Source: Clostridiales bacterium (GTDB taxonomy: Bacteria; Bacillota; Clostridia; Oscillospirales; Oscillospiraceae). From it: a stretch of DNA of 5,365 nt. The position numbers and the translations under genes are program-made. The stretch lies in assembly GCA_004556205.1 (NCBI GenBank), contig SFIL01000057.1, forward strand, positions 1 to 5,365. The letters run 5' to 3'. Every line of letters begins with the position of its first letter. The stretch's first letter is position 1. The notes beneath the pieces are model-generated. The model was not told the DNA's origin. It did not search any database and saw nothing but the letters and a program-made list of their open reading frames with translations. Positions 1 through 4,970 of the stretch are shown here, in pieces.

Positions 1-168
1 GAGTTCGGCGGACTGCGTCCGAAATCAAGCGAGGTCGTCCGAGGTCAGCCCACCCACTGCCAGGAATAAGGGGGGAGGGGGTCCCTCTCTTGATGCCCCT
101 AAATTAACTATTTTTTCATATTTCCGTCCCCTCCATCTTTTTTTTTTACTATTTGATACGGCGGGGTC
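1..168 (+). repeat. Left arm of long inverted repeat
   Basis: This arm is the reverse complement of 896-1057. I find two substitutions (positions 60 and 150) and one 6-bp insertion here (AATTAA, around 102-107); all else matches, including the G runs at 70-81 and the ten-T run at 138-147. Positions 1-47 are the inverted copy of the start of the 20-bp tandem array, so the window begins inside a mirrored array that probably continues upstream. The differences between arms argue against a simple fold-back cloning or assembly artefact, which would give identical arms. Confidence 0.95.
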
Positions 169-249
169 TCCGTTCCGGCTCCGTTCCGCTCCGTTCCGCT
201 CCGTTCCGCTCCGTTCCGCTCCGTTCCGCTCCGTTCCGGCTCCGTTACG
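168..249 (+). repeat. Decamer tandem array CTCCGTTCCG
   Basis: Eight units of CTCCGTTCCG start at 168, 179, 189, 199, 209, 219, 229 and 240; the last reads CTCCGTTACG. Spacing is 10 bp, with one extra G after the first and the seventh unit. Each unit is itself two near-identical pentamers. The array starts exactly where the inverted-repeat arm ends and is pyrimidine-rich on the plus strand. Function unknown. Confidence 0.95.
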
Positions 250-262
250 TTACGCGAGGGGC

Positions 263-368
263 GGCGCGCGTTCTCCGTTCCGTTCCGCGAGTGCGGCGGC
301 ACACACTCGCTTTGCTCGTTACGCCGCCGCGCTCGCTCCACTACACTACGCACGCAGGGGCGGGCGGG
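263..368 (+). repeat. Direct repeat module, copy 1, with hairpin 287-336
   Basis: This segment of about 105 bp recurs at 405-516 with a few substitutions and a small insertion near its end. It carries a hairpin with a 14-bp stem: GCGAGTGCGGCGGC (287-300) pairs with GCCGCCGCGCTCGC (323-336), with a single G-T wobble. The stem closes a 22-base loop (301-322) containing CTCGCTTTGCTCG that recurs in the other hairpins of this region. Confidence 0.9.
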
Positions 369-404
369 CCGCCGCGGAGTGCTCCGTTCCGCTACGGTCG
401 GGGG

Positions 405-516
405 GGCGCGCGTTCTCCGTTCCGTTCCGCGAGTGCGGCGGCACACACTCGCTTTGCTCGTTACGCCGCCGCGCTCGCTCCACTCCACTACGCCCGCAGG
501 GGGTAGGGCGGGCGGC
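405..516 (+). repeat. Direct repeat module, copy 2, with hairpin 429-478
   Basis: Second copy of the module at 263-368, offset by 142 bp. The hairpin stem (429-442 with 465-478) and the 22-base loop (443-464) are identical to copy 1. The 3' flank differs by a few bases and runs into the 5' arm of the next hairpin at 499. Confidence 0.9.
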
Positions 517-562
517 GGCACACACTCGCTTTGCTCGTTGCGCCGCCGTCCGCCCTACCCCC
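499..562 (+). repeat. 21-bp stem hairpin with the conserved loop
   Basis: Positions 499-511 (GGGGGTAGGGCGG) pair perfectly with 550-562. The stem continues with 512-519 against 542-549 and ends in one G-T wobble, 21 bp in all. The loop at 520-541 matches those at 301-322 and 443-464 except for one A-to-G change, although the outer stem sequence is entirely different. This would be very stable in RNA or single-stranded DNA. It is not followed by a T run, so it does not look like an intrinsic terminator. Confidence 0.93.
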
Positions 563-563
563 T

Positions 564-655
564 CCCCCCTTGGCGTTCCGTTCCGCGAGTGCGGCGGCAC
601 ACACTCGCTTTGCTCGTTACGCCGCCGCGCTCGCTCCACTCCACGCCAAGGGGGG
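564..655 (+). repeat. Nested hairpin with the conserved loop
   Basis: An outer 12-bp perfect stem (CCCCCCTTGGCG, 564-575, with 644-655) encloses an internal loop of unpaired pyrimidine-rich strands. Inside sits the same 14-bp stem as copies 1 and 2 (585-598 with 621-634), closing the conserved 22-base loop at 599-620. The G run at 650-655 can instead pair with the C run at 660-665, because 650-665 is a perfect 16-bp palindrome (GGGGGG, CGCG, CCCCCC). Two alternative folds are therefore possible. Confidence 0.9.
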
Positions 656-708
656 CGCGCCCCCCCTCCCTCCGCTCCACTCCGCACCCCGCGTCATCCC
701 GCCCGCCC

Positions 709-737
709 CACCCCCCTCCGTTTCACTTCGGGGGGTG
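709..737 (+). repeat. Short C/G-run hairpin
   Basis: CACCCCCC at 709-716 pairs with GGGGGGTG at 730-737 around a 13-base loop. It lies between the nested hairpin and the long hairpin at 749-805 and extends the chain of stem-loops through this GC-rich stretch. Confidence 0.75.
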
Positions 738-748
738 CGCCGCCCCAC

Positions 749-805
749 GCCCGCCCCCCGCGCAAACTGCTACGCTTCGCTACGCAGATTGCGCGGGGGG
801 CGGGC
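749..805 (+). repeat. Long hairpin, 17-bp perfect stem plus 4 bp
   Basis: Positions 749-765 (GCCCGCCCCCCGCGCAA) are the exact reverse complement of 789-805. After a single A-A mismatch (766/788), CTGC at 767-770 pairs with GCAG at 784-787. The terminal loop is 13 bases and contains CGCTTCGC. Unlike the four hairpins upstream it does not carry the 22-base conserved loop. No T run follows. Confidence 0.93.
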
Positions 806-830
806 TTCGCTCCACTCCACTACGCCTCCA

Positions 831-880
831 CTCCGCTACACTCCGCTACACTACGCTACACTCCGCTACACTACGCTACA
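831..880 (+). repeat. Decamer tandem array CTMCGCTACA
   Basis: Five 10-bp units starting at 831, 841, 851, 861 and 871 alternate between CTCCGCTACA and CTACGCTACA; degenerate units extend on both sides. The array lies just inside the right inverted-repeat arm, as the CTCCGTTCCG array lies just inside the left arm. Both decamer arrays keep the same strand orientation, so they are not part of the palindrome. Confidence 0.92.
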
Positions 881-895
881 CTACGCCTACACTCC

Positions 896-1057
896 GACCC
901 CGCCGTATCAAATCGTAAAAAAAAAAGATGGAGGGGACGGAAATATGAAAAAATAGTAGGGGCATCAAGAGAGGGACCCCCTCCCCCCTTATTCCTGCCA
1001 GTGGGTGGGCTGACCTCGGACGACCTCGCTTGATTTCGGACGCAGTCCGCCGAACTC
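896..1057 (-). repeat. Right arm of long inverted repeat
   Basis: This is the partner of 1-168 and lacks the 6-bp AATTAA segment found there. Its outer part overlaps the beginning of the 20-bp tandem array at 1011-1340. A transcript crossing 1-1057 could form a helix of roughly 160 bp closed by a loop of about 730 bases. As DNA the pair is a large cruciform candidate or a substrate for inversion of the enclosed segment. No recombinase gene is present in the window. Confidence 0.95.
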
Positions 1058-1340
1058 CGCCGACCTCGCTTGACCTCGGACGACCTCGCTTGACCTCGGA
1101 CGACCTCGCTTGATTTCGGACGACCTCGCTTGACCTCGGACGACTTCGCTTGATTTCGGACGCAGTCCGCCGAACTCCGCCGACCTCGCTTGACCTCGGA
1201 CGACCTCGCTTGACCTCGGACGACCTCGCTTGACCTCGGACGACCTCGCTTGATTTCGGACGACCTCGCTTGATTTCGGACGACCTCGCTTGATTTCGGA
1301 CGACCTCGCTTGATTTCGGACGACCTCGCTTGATTTCGGA
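1011..1340 (+). repeat. 20-bp tandem repeat array (16 full units)
   Basis: Sixteen contiguous 20-bp units run from 1021 to 1340, preceded by a half unit at 1011-1020. The consensus is CGACCTCGCTTGAYYTCGGA, itself two related decamers. Two units (1041-1060 and 1161-1180) are a divergent form, CGCAGTCCGCCGAACTCCGC, whose start with the preceding CGGA makes a small palindrome CGGAC-GCA-GTCCG. Their 120-bp spacing shows that a six-unit block was duplicated. The minus strand stays open through the array, but its translation is just the repeat. A protein-binding array for partition or replication is possible but unproven. Confidence 0.95.
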
Positions 1341-1346
1341 CTACTC

Positions 1347-1509
1347 CCGCCGCTTGCGGCGGACTTCTTGAACTCCCGCCGCTTGCGGCGGCCTTCTTGA
1401 ACTTTCGCCGCACAGCGGCGAACTTCTTAACTTCCGCCGCGAAGCGGCGGGCTTCTTGATTTCCGCCGCGAAGCGGCGGCTTAGTTTAATTCCCGCCGCT
1501 CCGCGGCGG
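1347..1509 (+). repeat. Array of six 29-bp-spaced hairpins
   Basis: Six hairpins, each a 7-bp CCGCCGC/GCGGCGG stem, start at 1347, 1376, 1405, 1434, 1463 and 1493. Loops are TT, TT, ACA, GAA, GAA and TCC. The third reads TCGCCGC...GCGGCGA, so both stem ends changed together and pairing was kept. Linkers are 12-13 bases and mostly follow nCTTCTTGAAnTT. The last hairpin ends 16 bases before the start codon at 1526. Units with the GCGAAGC core match a known exceptionally stable DNA mini-hairpin. This may be a 5' leader, a protein-binding array or an origin component. Confidence 0.93.
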
Positions 1510-1525
1510 CTTAGGTCGGATAATT

Positions 1526-2143
1526 ATGGCAAGATTTAACGCTTCAATTCTTGGTGAAGCCACAGGCAACGCGGGACGCGCCAACTTCTACCGCTGGCGC
1601 GGAAAAAGTTTTGTCCGTGGTAGAATGATTGAGCGCGGCAACGCGAACGCTACCGCCGCACAGATTAGCGTACAGCAACGTTTTACTATACTCTCGGAGT
1701 TCTTGAAGAAATTCACGCCTGCCCTACGCCTTGGGTTTGTCAAGGTGCCGGACGGCAAAACCTACATGAACGTCGCATTTACTGCGAACTGGGACGCTGT
1801 GAAAGATAATGGGGGCTCTTGGGCACTCACATATGCCAATGTTGCCCTGAGCAACGGAGTTGACGAGTTTTCTATATCTGCAATAAAGAACCCGAGCGGC
1901 AACACCGTTGATTTTACCTGGACGGCTCCACGCCCTACAGAGCTCTTTTACCAAGATGGCAGAATGTGCGCATGCGCATATAATTCAGCCAACGCTAAGA
2001 GTATTGTATTCATTGCTTCCCTTACTGCTTCTTCTGCGTCTTTTGATTATAGCAAACTGGTAACGGGCGAAGACGATGACATTTCAATTTGGTACTTCGC
2101 AACTACGGGTATTATTTCCTCCCCCTCAACTTATTTGAAGTAG
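1526..2143 (+). CDS. DUF6266-like protein of unknown function
   Basis: A 205-residue protein. Its N-terminal half has the layout I associate with the Bacteroidota family DUF6266: a start followed by a Gly-rich ILGEATGNAGRANFYRWRGK stretch (about residues 8-27), a basic VRGRMIERGN segment, then TAAQISVQQRF and a hydrophobic LGFV region (about 43-73). The C-terminal half alternates short hydrophobic and polar stretches and is probably beta-rich. There is no signal peptide, membrane segment or catalytic motif I can see. The family has no established function that I know of; a structural or surface role is only a guess. The ATG at 1526 is chosen because the family N-terminus begins there. No Bacteroidota-type promoter is visible upstream; the gene directly follows the hairpin array. 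Stop is TAG. Family assignment is from memory of its pattern, not from a search. Confidence 0.8.
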   Translation: MARFNASILGEATGNAGRANFYRWRGKSFVRGRMIERGNANATAAQISVQQRFTILSEFLKKFTPALRLGFVKVPDGKTYMNVAFTANWDAVKDNGGSWALTYANVALSNGVDEFSISAIKNPSGNTVDFTWTAPRPTELFYQDGRMCACAYNSANAKSIVFIASLTASSASFDYSKLVTGEDDDISIWYFATTGIISSPSTYLK

Positions 2144-2187
2144 AACTAAGGGGAGCGAAATAAGCCGCTTATATGCGCTTTCAATCT

Positions 2188-2289
2188 ATTTCCATTCCCA
2201 TTATTCCCATTCCCAAATTCTAATATAAAGGAGGGATAACTCCCCCCCCTTATACTCGAAATGGAAATGGGAAAAATGGAAATGGAAAT
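2188..2289 (+). repeat. Inverted iteron-like CCATT repeats; candidate replication origin
   Basis: The left block (2188-2220) contains three spaced CCATT motifs, as in ATTTCCATTCCCATT. The right block (2258-2289) is its imperfect reverse complement, with repeated AATGG motifs. Between them is a small imperfect palindrome: TATAAAGG (2224-2231) faces CCTTATA (2248-2254) with GGAG/CTCC inside. Short repeats plus an A/T-containing palindrome, immediately upstream of the replication gene promoter, are what an iteron-controlled plasmid origin would look like. The structure is certain; the origin function is inference. It could also serve as a bidirectional terminator or as an operator for the replication genes. 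Confidence 0.65.
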
Positions 2290-2294
2290 TTCTA

Positions 2295-2326
2295 TTTGCA
2301 TTCCAGTAAATAAATTATTACTTTTG
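2295..2326 (+). promoter_or_regulatory. Bacteroidota-type promoter for the replication genes
   Basis: The -33 element TTTG (2295-2298) is separated by 20 bases from the -7 element TACTTTTG (2319-2326). This matches the TTTG / TAnnTTTG consensus of the primary sigma factor of this phylum. Transcription would start near 2330, leaving a leader of about 65 bases before the ATG at 2395. This excludes the upstream in-frame GTG at 2329 as a useful start. It is the only full match to the consensus I found in the window. Confidence 0.82.
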
Positions 2327-2331
2327 TAGTG

Positions 2332-2360
2332 CCCCTCTGGAGCACTCCACAGAGGAGGGG
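2332..2360 (+). promoter_or_regulatory. Leader stem-loop with two alternative folds
   Basis: Fold A pairs CCTCTG (2334-2339) with CAGAGG (2350-2355). Fold B pairs CCCCTC (2332-2337) with GAGGGG (2355-2360) and TGGA (2338-2341) with TCCA (2346-2349), leaving CAGAG (2350-2354) as a bulge. The folds exclude each other. The element would lie at the extreme 5' end of the replication mRNA, where it could stabilise the transcript or tune translation or copy number. The role is inferred from position only. Confidence 0.5.
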
Positions 2361-2376
2361 AAATAATTTAAAATCA

Positions 2377-2390
2377 ATCTTAATTACTGA
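2377..2390 (+). promoter_or_regulatory. 14-bp shared motif upstream of the primase start
   Basis: ATCTTAATTACTGA, ending four bases before the primase ATG, recurs exactly at 5014-5027 upstream of the HTH gene. The core TAATTA is palindromic. It may be an operator for the HTH protein or a common translation leader. The identity is seen; the role is inferred. Confidence 0.45.
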
Positions 2391-2394
2391 CGTT

Positions 2395-2970
2395 ATGTAC
2401 GAGTTTTCATTCTTCCGCAGACCAGTTCGGAATTCCACCCCTTGCCTGACTGTGGACTGTACGGCAGTGTTTCGCTACCTCGTAAGTGGCTACGCTGACG
2501 ATACAACCGCCGCAATTGCAGAGACTGCCGACCCCGAAGAACGGCGAAAACTGAAGCGAAACACGCTTGATTACGTTACTCCTGCGTGCATTTGCTCTAA
2601 GCGAGGAACTCACGGAATGACCGCCGCGAGCGGTCTAATGGTGATTGATATTGACCACGTAGACGATCCGCTTTCCCTTTATGCTCCGCTGATAAAATCC
2701 TTGGACCCCTTCCTTATTTTCGTTTCTCCGAGCGGTCAAGGGGTCAAAGTTATTCGCCGATGGTCTGAGCCGCACGCCATAACTAACCATCAGCAGGCAG
2801 ACGGATGGGCGGCGGCATATAAGCAGGAGTTCGCCGCAGTCGTTCAATGGCTCGCGCGAGACCCCATTTTGCAAAACTTCCCTATAGATTTGAGCGGCTC
2901 AGACATGGCGAGAGCGTGTTATCTGTGCCGTTGTTATTACTCTTGGATTAATCCGCAATTGATAAAATAA
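2395..2970 (+). CDS. Primase-like replication protein, BT4734_N / VirE_N domain
   Basis: A 191-residue protein covering essentially one BT4734-like (VirE N-terminal) domain, a primase-related fold. It begins with the family signature FSFFRRPVRN (residues 4-13). Next come LDYVTPACICSKRG, the acidic motif VIDIDH (83-88, D85 and D87 as likely metal ligands), SPSGQGVKVI (111-120), and DLSGSDMARACYL with D165, S169, D170 and R173. It ends in YSWINPQLIK, the typical domain end. The likely role is priming or initiation of replication together with the next gene. ATG 2395 is preferred to GTG 2329 because the domain starts there and the GTG sits at the predicted transcription start. In many relatives this domain is fused to PriCT_2 and DUF3987; here it stops at TAA (2968-2970), followed in frame by TGA (2974-2976) and then the next gene. 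Confidence 0.88.
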   Translation: MYEFSFFRRPVRNSTPCLTVDCTAVFRYLVSGYADDTTAAIAETADPEERRKLKRNTLDYVTPACICSKRGTHGMTAASGLMVIDIDHVDDPLSLYAPLIKSLDPFLIFVSPSGQGVKVIRRWSEPHAITNHQQADGWAAAYKQEFAAVVQWLARDPILQNFPIDLSGSDMARACYLCRCYYSWINPQLIK

Positions 2971-2985
2971 ATATGATACACTGCT

Positions 2986-4596
2986 ATGTTATCGAAGTTT
3001 GAAATATTAGAACTACTCGCCGATAGCATCAATCAGCGGTGCGTGCCAGTGGCTGATAGCTATCAAGACTGGCTAATATGCGGCTTTGTGTGCGCTTCAT
3101 TTGGCGAACGCGGGCGGCTTGCCTATCATAAGATTTCCGCAACTTGTCGAGATAAGTACACAGAGGGAGCGACAAACAGACAGTTCGATGCGTGTTTGAA
3201 GTCTGCGAAATGCGATGAGAACTACGCGCCACTGCTCACACTCTGTGCCCGTTATCGGCTTATGTTGCGAGATTTGCTACAGCAGAGACGAGCGACACCA
3301 CGCACTACGACACCCAAGACTGGACAATACAAAGAAGTCGGGCCCATTAATTACGACCTCGGTTGCAAGGGTATTTCTTTGATTTTGCCCTACCTGGCGG
3401 ACTGTACAGACAGCGTAAGATTGGCGGGTGTTCTTGCCTACGTCACTGGCATTTGTTCCCTCTTTGCGTATCCTGTATTCGAGTACGACAGCCGACGCCA
3501 GTACCTCAACACGTATTTTTGTTGTTGCGCACCAGCAGGAAGTGGCAAAAGTATCATCAGTGATATTCGTACGCTCTTTTCTAAAGTCCAAGCCGATAAG
3601 ATGGAACGGACGGAGATGTTAGCACGCAACTACGAGGAAACACGCAAAAATACTCCTGCCGCAGACAGGGAACTACTCAAGCCGCCTCCACAATTCTCTT
3701 TCTTTTTACCTGCCAACAGTTCAGCCGCCGCCCTCCTCAAAACATTGAGCGACAACGAGGGAAACGGATTGATGTGGGAAGCTGAATTAGATACTATTAC
3801 GCGAAGCTTCAAGAGTGATTATGGTAATTTCTCTGACGCAATGCGTACCAACTTCCACGCAGAGACGATAAGCTATAGTAGGAAACAAAATCGTGAGTTC
3901 GTAGAGATAAACAACCCACATTTTGGCATTGTGGTAAGCGGCACGCCGCAACAGATACCGCGCTTTTTCGGCTCTGCTGAAAATGGCTTGTTCTCTCGTT
4001 ACGTCTTCTGTACGTTACCCGAGCTCGACGAGTGGATAAATAAATTTCACTCGAAGCGACAAGACGGTTTGCAGTTGGAACTACAAGAATACATTCAGAC
4101 GATAGCCAACTATGCCGCAACAGTTCACTATAATGTAACTTTCTCGCCCAAGATTGAGAGACGCCACCAAGAATATTTTTCGGCGTTACAGTCTGATTAT
4201 AGGGAAATAATGGGCGATGATGCGTTTCCTATGGTGCGCCGCCTCGGTCTCATCTCACTACGATGGGCGGCTGCTCTGTCTATCCTTGACGTAATGTTAT
4301 CGGGGCGCGTGTCTCAGCCTGATGTAGTATGTTCGGCGCAGTGCTTCGAGTTCGCGCTACAGTTATGCGAGATGGCGGCAGAAGCAGGAGCCCAAGTTAT
4401 ACGATACCTACCAATGGCTCAAGGGACAACGAGCAAGGAAAGCGAGCGTGAGAGGATTTTTGACGCTCTGCCGCAAGAATTCGACATTACCGCGATGCCT
4501 ACGCAACTGCCGCAGACGACGCGCTACAGATGGTTAGCAAATTGGGTGCGACAAAGGAAGCTAATCAAGGATGGCGAGAAATGGCGAAAGGCATAA
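2986..4596 (+). CDS. PriCT_2-DUF3987 helicase-like replication protein
   Basis: A 536-residue protein. Residues about 25-77 (SYQDWLICGF, FGERGRLAYHKIS, DKY, FDACLKS) match the PriCT_2 primase C-terminal domain. From about 120 to 470 lies a DUF3987 ATPase domain. It has a Walker A motif APAGSGKS (182-189, K188 and S189), an acidic Walker-B-like stretch MWEAELD (263-269), the family block FKSDYGN...FHAETISYSRK, SGTPQQIPRFF (318-328), and AENGLFSRY (331-339), whose R338 is a candidate arginine finger. The C-terminus (about 500-536) looks like a small winged-helix-type segment. The probable role is DNA unwinding during replication with the upstream primase-like protein. The gene starts 15 bases after the primase stop and in the same reading frame, so the pair looks like one ancestral fused gene cut in two. 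No Shine-Dalgarno is evident. It is expected to share the promoter at 2295-2326. Confidence 0.9.
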   Translation: MLSKFEILELLADSINQRCVPVADSYQDWLICGFVCASFGERGRLAYHKISATCRDKYTEGATNRQFDACLKSAKCDENYAPLLTLCARYRLMLRDLLQQRRATPRTTTPKTGQYKEVGPINYDLGCKGISLILPYLADCTDSVRLAGVLAYVTGICSLFAYPVFEYDSRRQYLNTYFCCCAPAGSGKSIISDIRTLFSKVQADKMERTEMLARNYEETRKNTPAADRELLKPPPQFSFFLPANSSAAALLKTLSDNEGNGLMWEAELDTITRSFKSDYGNFSDAMRTNFHAETISYSRKQNREFVEINNPHFGIVVSGTPQQIPRFFGSAENGLFSRYVFCTLPELDEWINKFHSKRQDGLQLELQEYIQTIANYAATVHYNVTFSPKIERRHQEYFSALQSDYREIMGDDAFPMVRRLGLISLRWAAALSILDVMLSGRVSQPDVVCSAQCFEFALQLCEMAAEAGAQVIRYLPMAQGTTSKESERERIFDALPQEFDITAMPTQLPQTTRYRWLANWVRQRKLIKDGEKWRKA

Positions 4597-4636
4597 TATC
4601 CACACAACGAATTAATAACTAAAAACATACAACACC

Positions 4637-4966
4637 ATGAAAAAGACATTTACCGTAACTGCTTTCGATGCCTATGACTACACGAGAGAATGCCCCGTTT
4701 GTTCGGAATACTGCAAGACCATCGAAGAGGCAGAAAGCGAAATAGAAACGGATGACGACGAAAGGCGCGAAAGGTGGCGGCGATCCAAGTGGGAAAACCA
4801 CGGTAAAGCCAATCCATTCGAGCACCACGAATACGGTGTTATTGAAATGGTTGGAACTGCGGAAATAGACGTAGAAGATGATGATACCGAACCGTCATAT
4901 TACGAGCTTCGCGAAGCCGTAGAAGATTGGCAAGAGGGCGAATATTTCCGAATGTACGAGTTCTAA
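4637..4966 (+). CDS. Small acidic protein, unknown function
   Basis: A 109-residue protein I do not recognise. About 30 percent of residues are Asp or Glu, with runs such as TDDDERRER (38-46) and VEDDDTE, against about 13 Lys/Arg, so it is strongly acidic. Near the N-terminus is CPVCSEYC (C19, C22, C26), and there are histidines in ENHGKANPFEHHEYG; together these could bind a metal, but the set is not a standard zinc finger. No signal peptide or membrane segment. The start fits: ATG followed by AAAAAG and preceded by A/T-rich sequence 40 bases after the helicase stop, so it may be read from the same transcript. It ends in tandem stops TAATAA followed at once by a strong hairpin. Acidic DNA mimic, anti-restriction and replication accessory roles are speculation only. 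Confidence 0.75.
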   Translation: MKKTFTVTAFDAYDYTRECPVCSEYCKTIEEAESEIETDDDERRERWRRSKWENHGKANPFEHHEYGVIEMVGTAEIDVEDDDTEPSYYELREAVEDWQEGEYFRMYEF

Positions 4967-4970
4967 TAAT

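Larger units (their letters stand above)
1..1525. other. Gene-free repeat and hairpin region (overview)
   Basis: No credible gene lies in the first 1.5 kb. Open frames exist on both strands, but they translate tandem repeats and palindromes, show no recognisable domain, and stay open only because the repeats lack stop codons. From left to right the region holds: the end of an inverted 20-bp array and the left inverted-repeat arm; a CTCCGTTCCG decamer array; a chain of GC-rich hairpins; a second decamer array; the right inverted-repeat arm; the 20-bp tandem array; and six short hairpins leading up to the first real gene. Such a large non-coding share is notable for an element of this size. Its function is unknown; the parts are listed separately. 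Confidence 0.8.

Noticed and set aside
108..687. Open frames on the minus strand in the same region
   Set aside because: Reverse translations of the same repeats; composition is extreme and no start context or domain supports coding.
153..956. Open frames on the plus strand with repeated Arg/Pro/Ser-rich translation
   Set aside because: They translate the decamers and hairpin modules in overlapping frames. All frames are open for lack of stops, no domain is visible, and stem-loop structure explains the sequence better.
1..1057. Fold-back amplification or assembly chimera as the sole explanation of the inverted repeat
   Set aside because: Such artefacts give identical arms; here there are two substitutions and a 6-bp indel. 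It cannot be fully excluded because the window begins inside the repeat.
871..1413. Minus-strand 180-residue repeat protein (SSEVVRNQARSSE-like units)
   Set aside because: The 20-bp unit is not a multiple of three, so the protein period is an accident of three frames in a row without stops. The frame also runs through the inverted-repeat arm and hairpins.
1347..1509. CRISPR array
   Set aside because: Spacing is regular and repeats are palindromic, but the 12-13 base linkers are similar to each other, too short for spacers, and no cas gene is present.
2144..2187. Terminator after the DUF6266-like gene (ATAAGC-C-GCTTAT)
   Set aside because: The stem is only 6 bp, has a one-base loop and no T run; too weak to call.
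2329..2394. GTG at 2329 as the start of the primase-like protein
   Set aside because: It lies at the predicted transcription start, the extra 22 residues do not match the domain, and the domain begins at ATG 2395.
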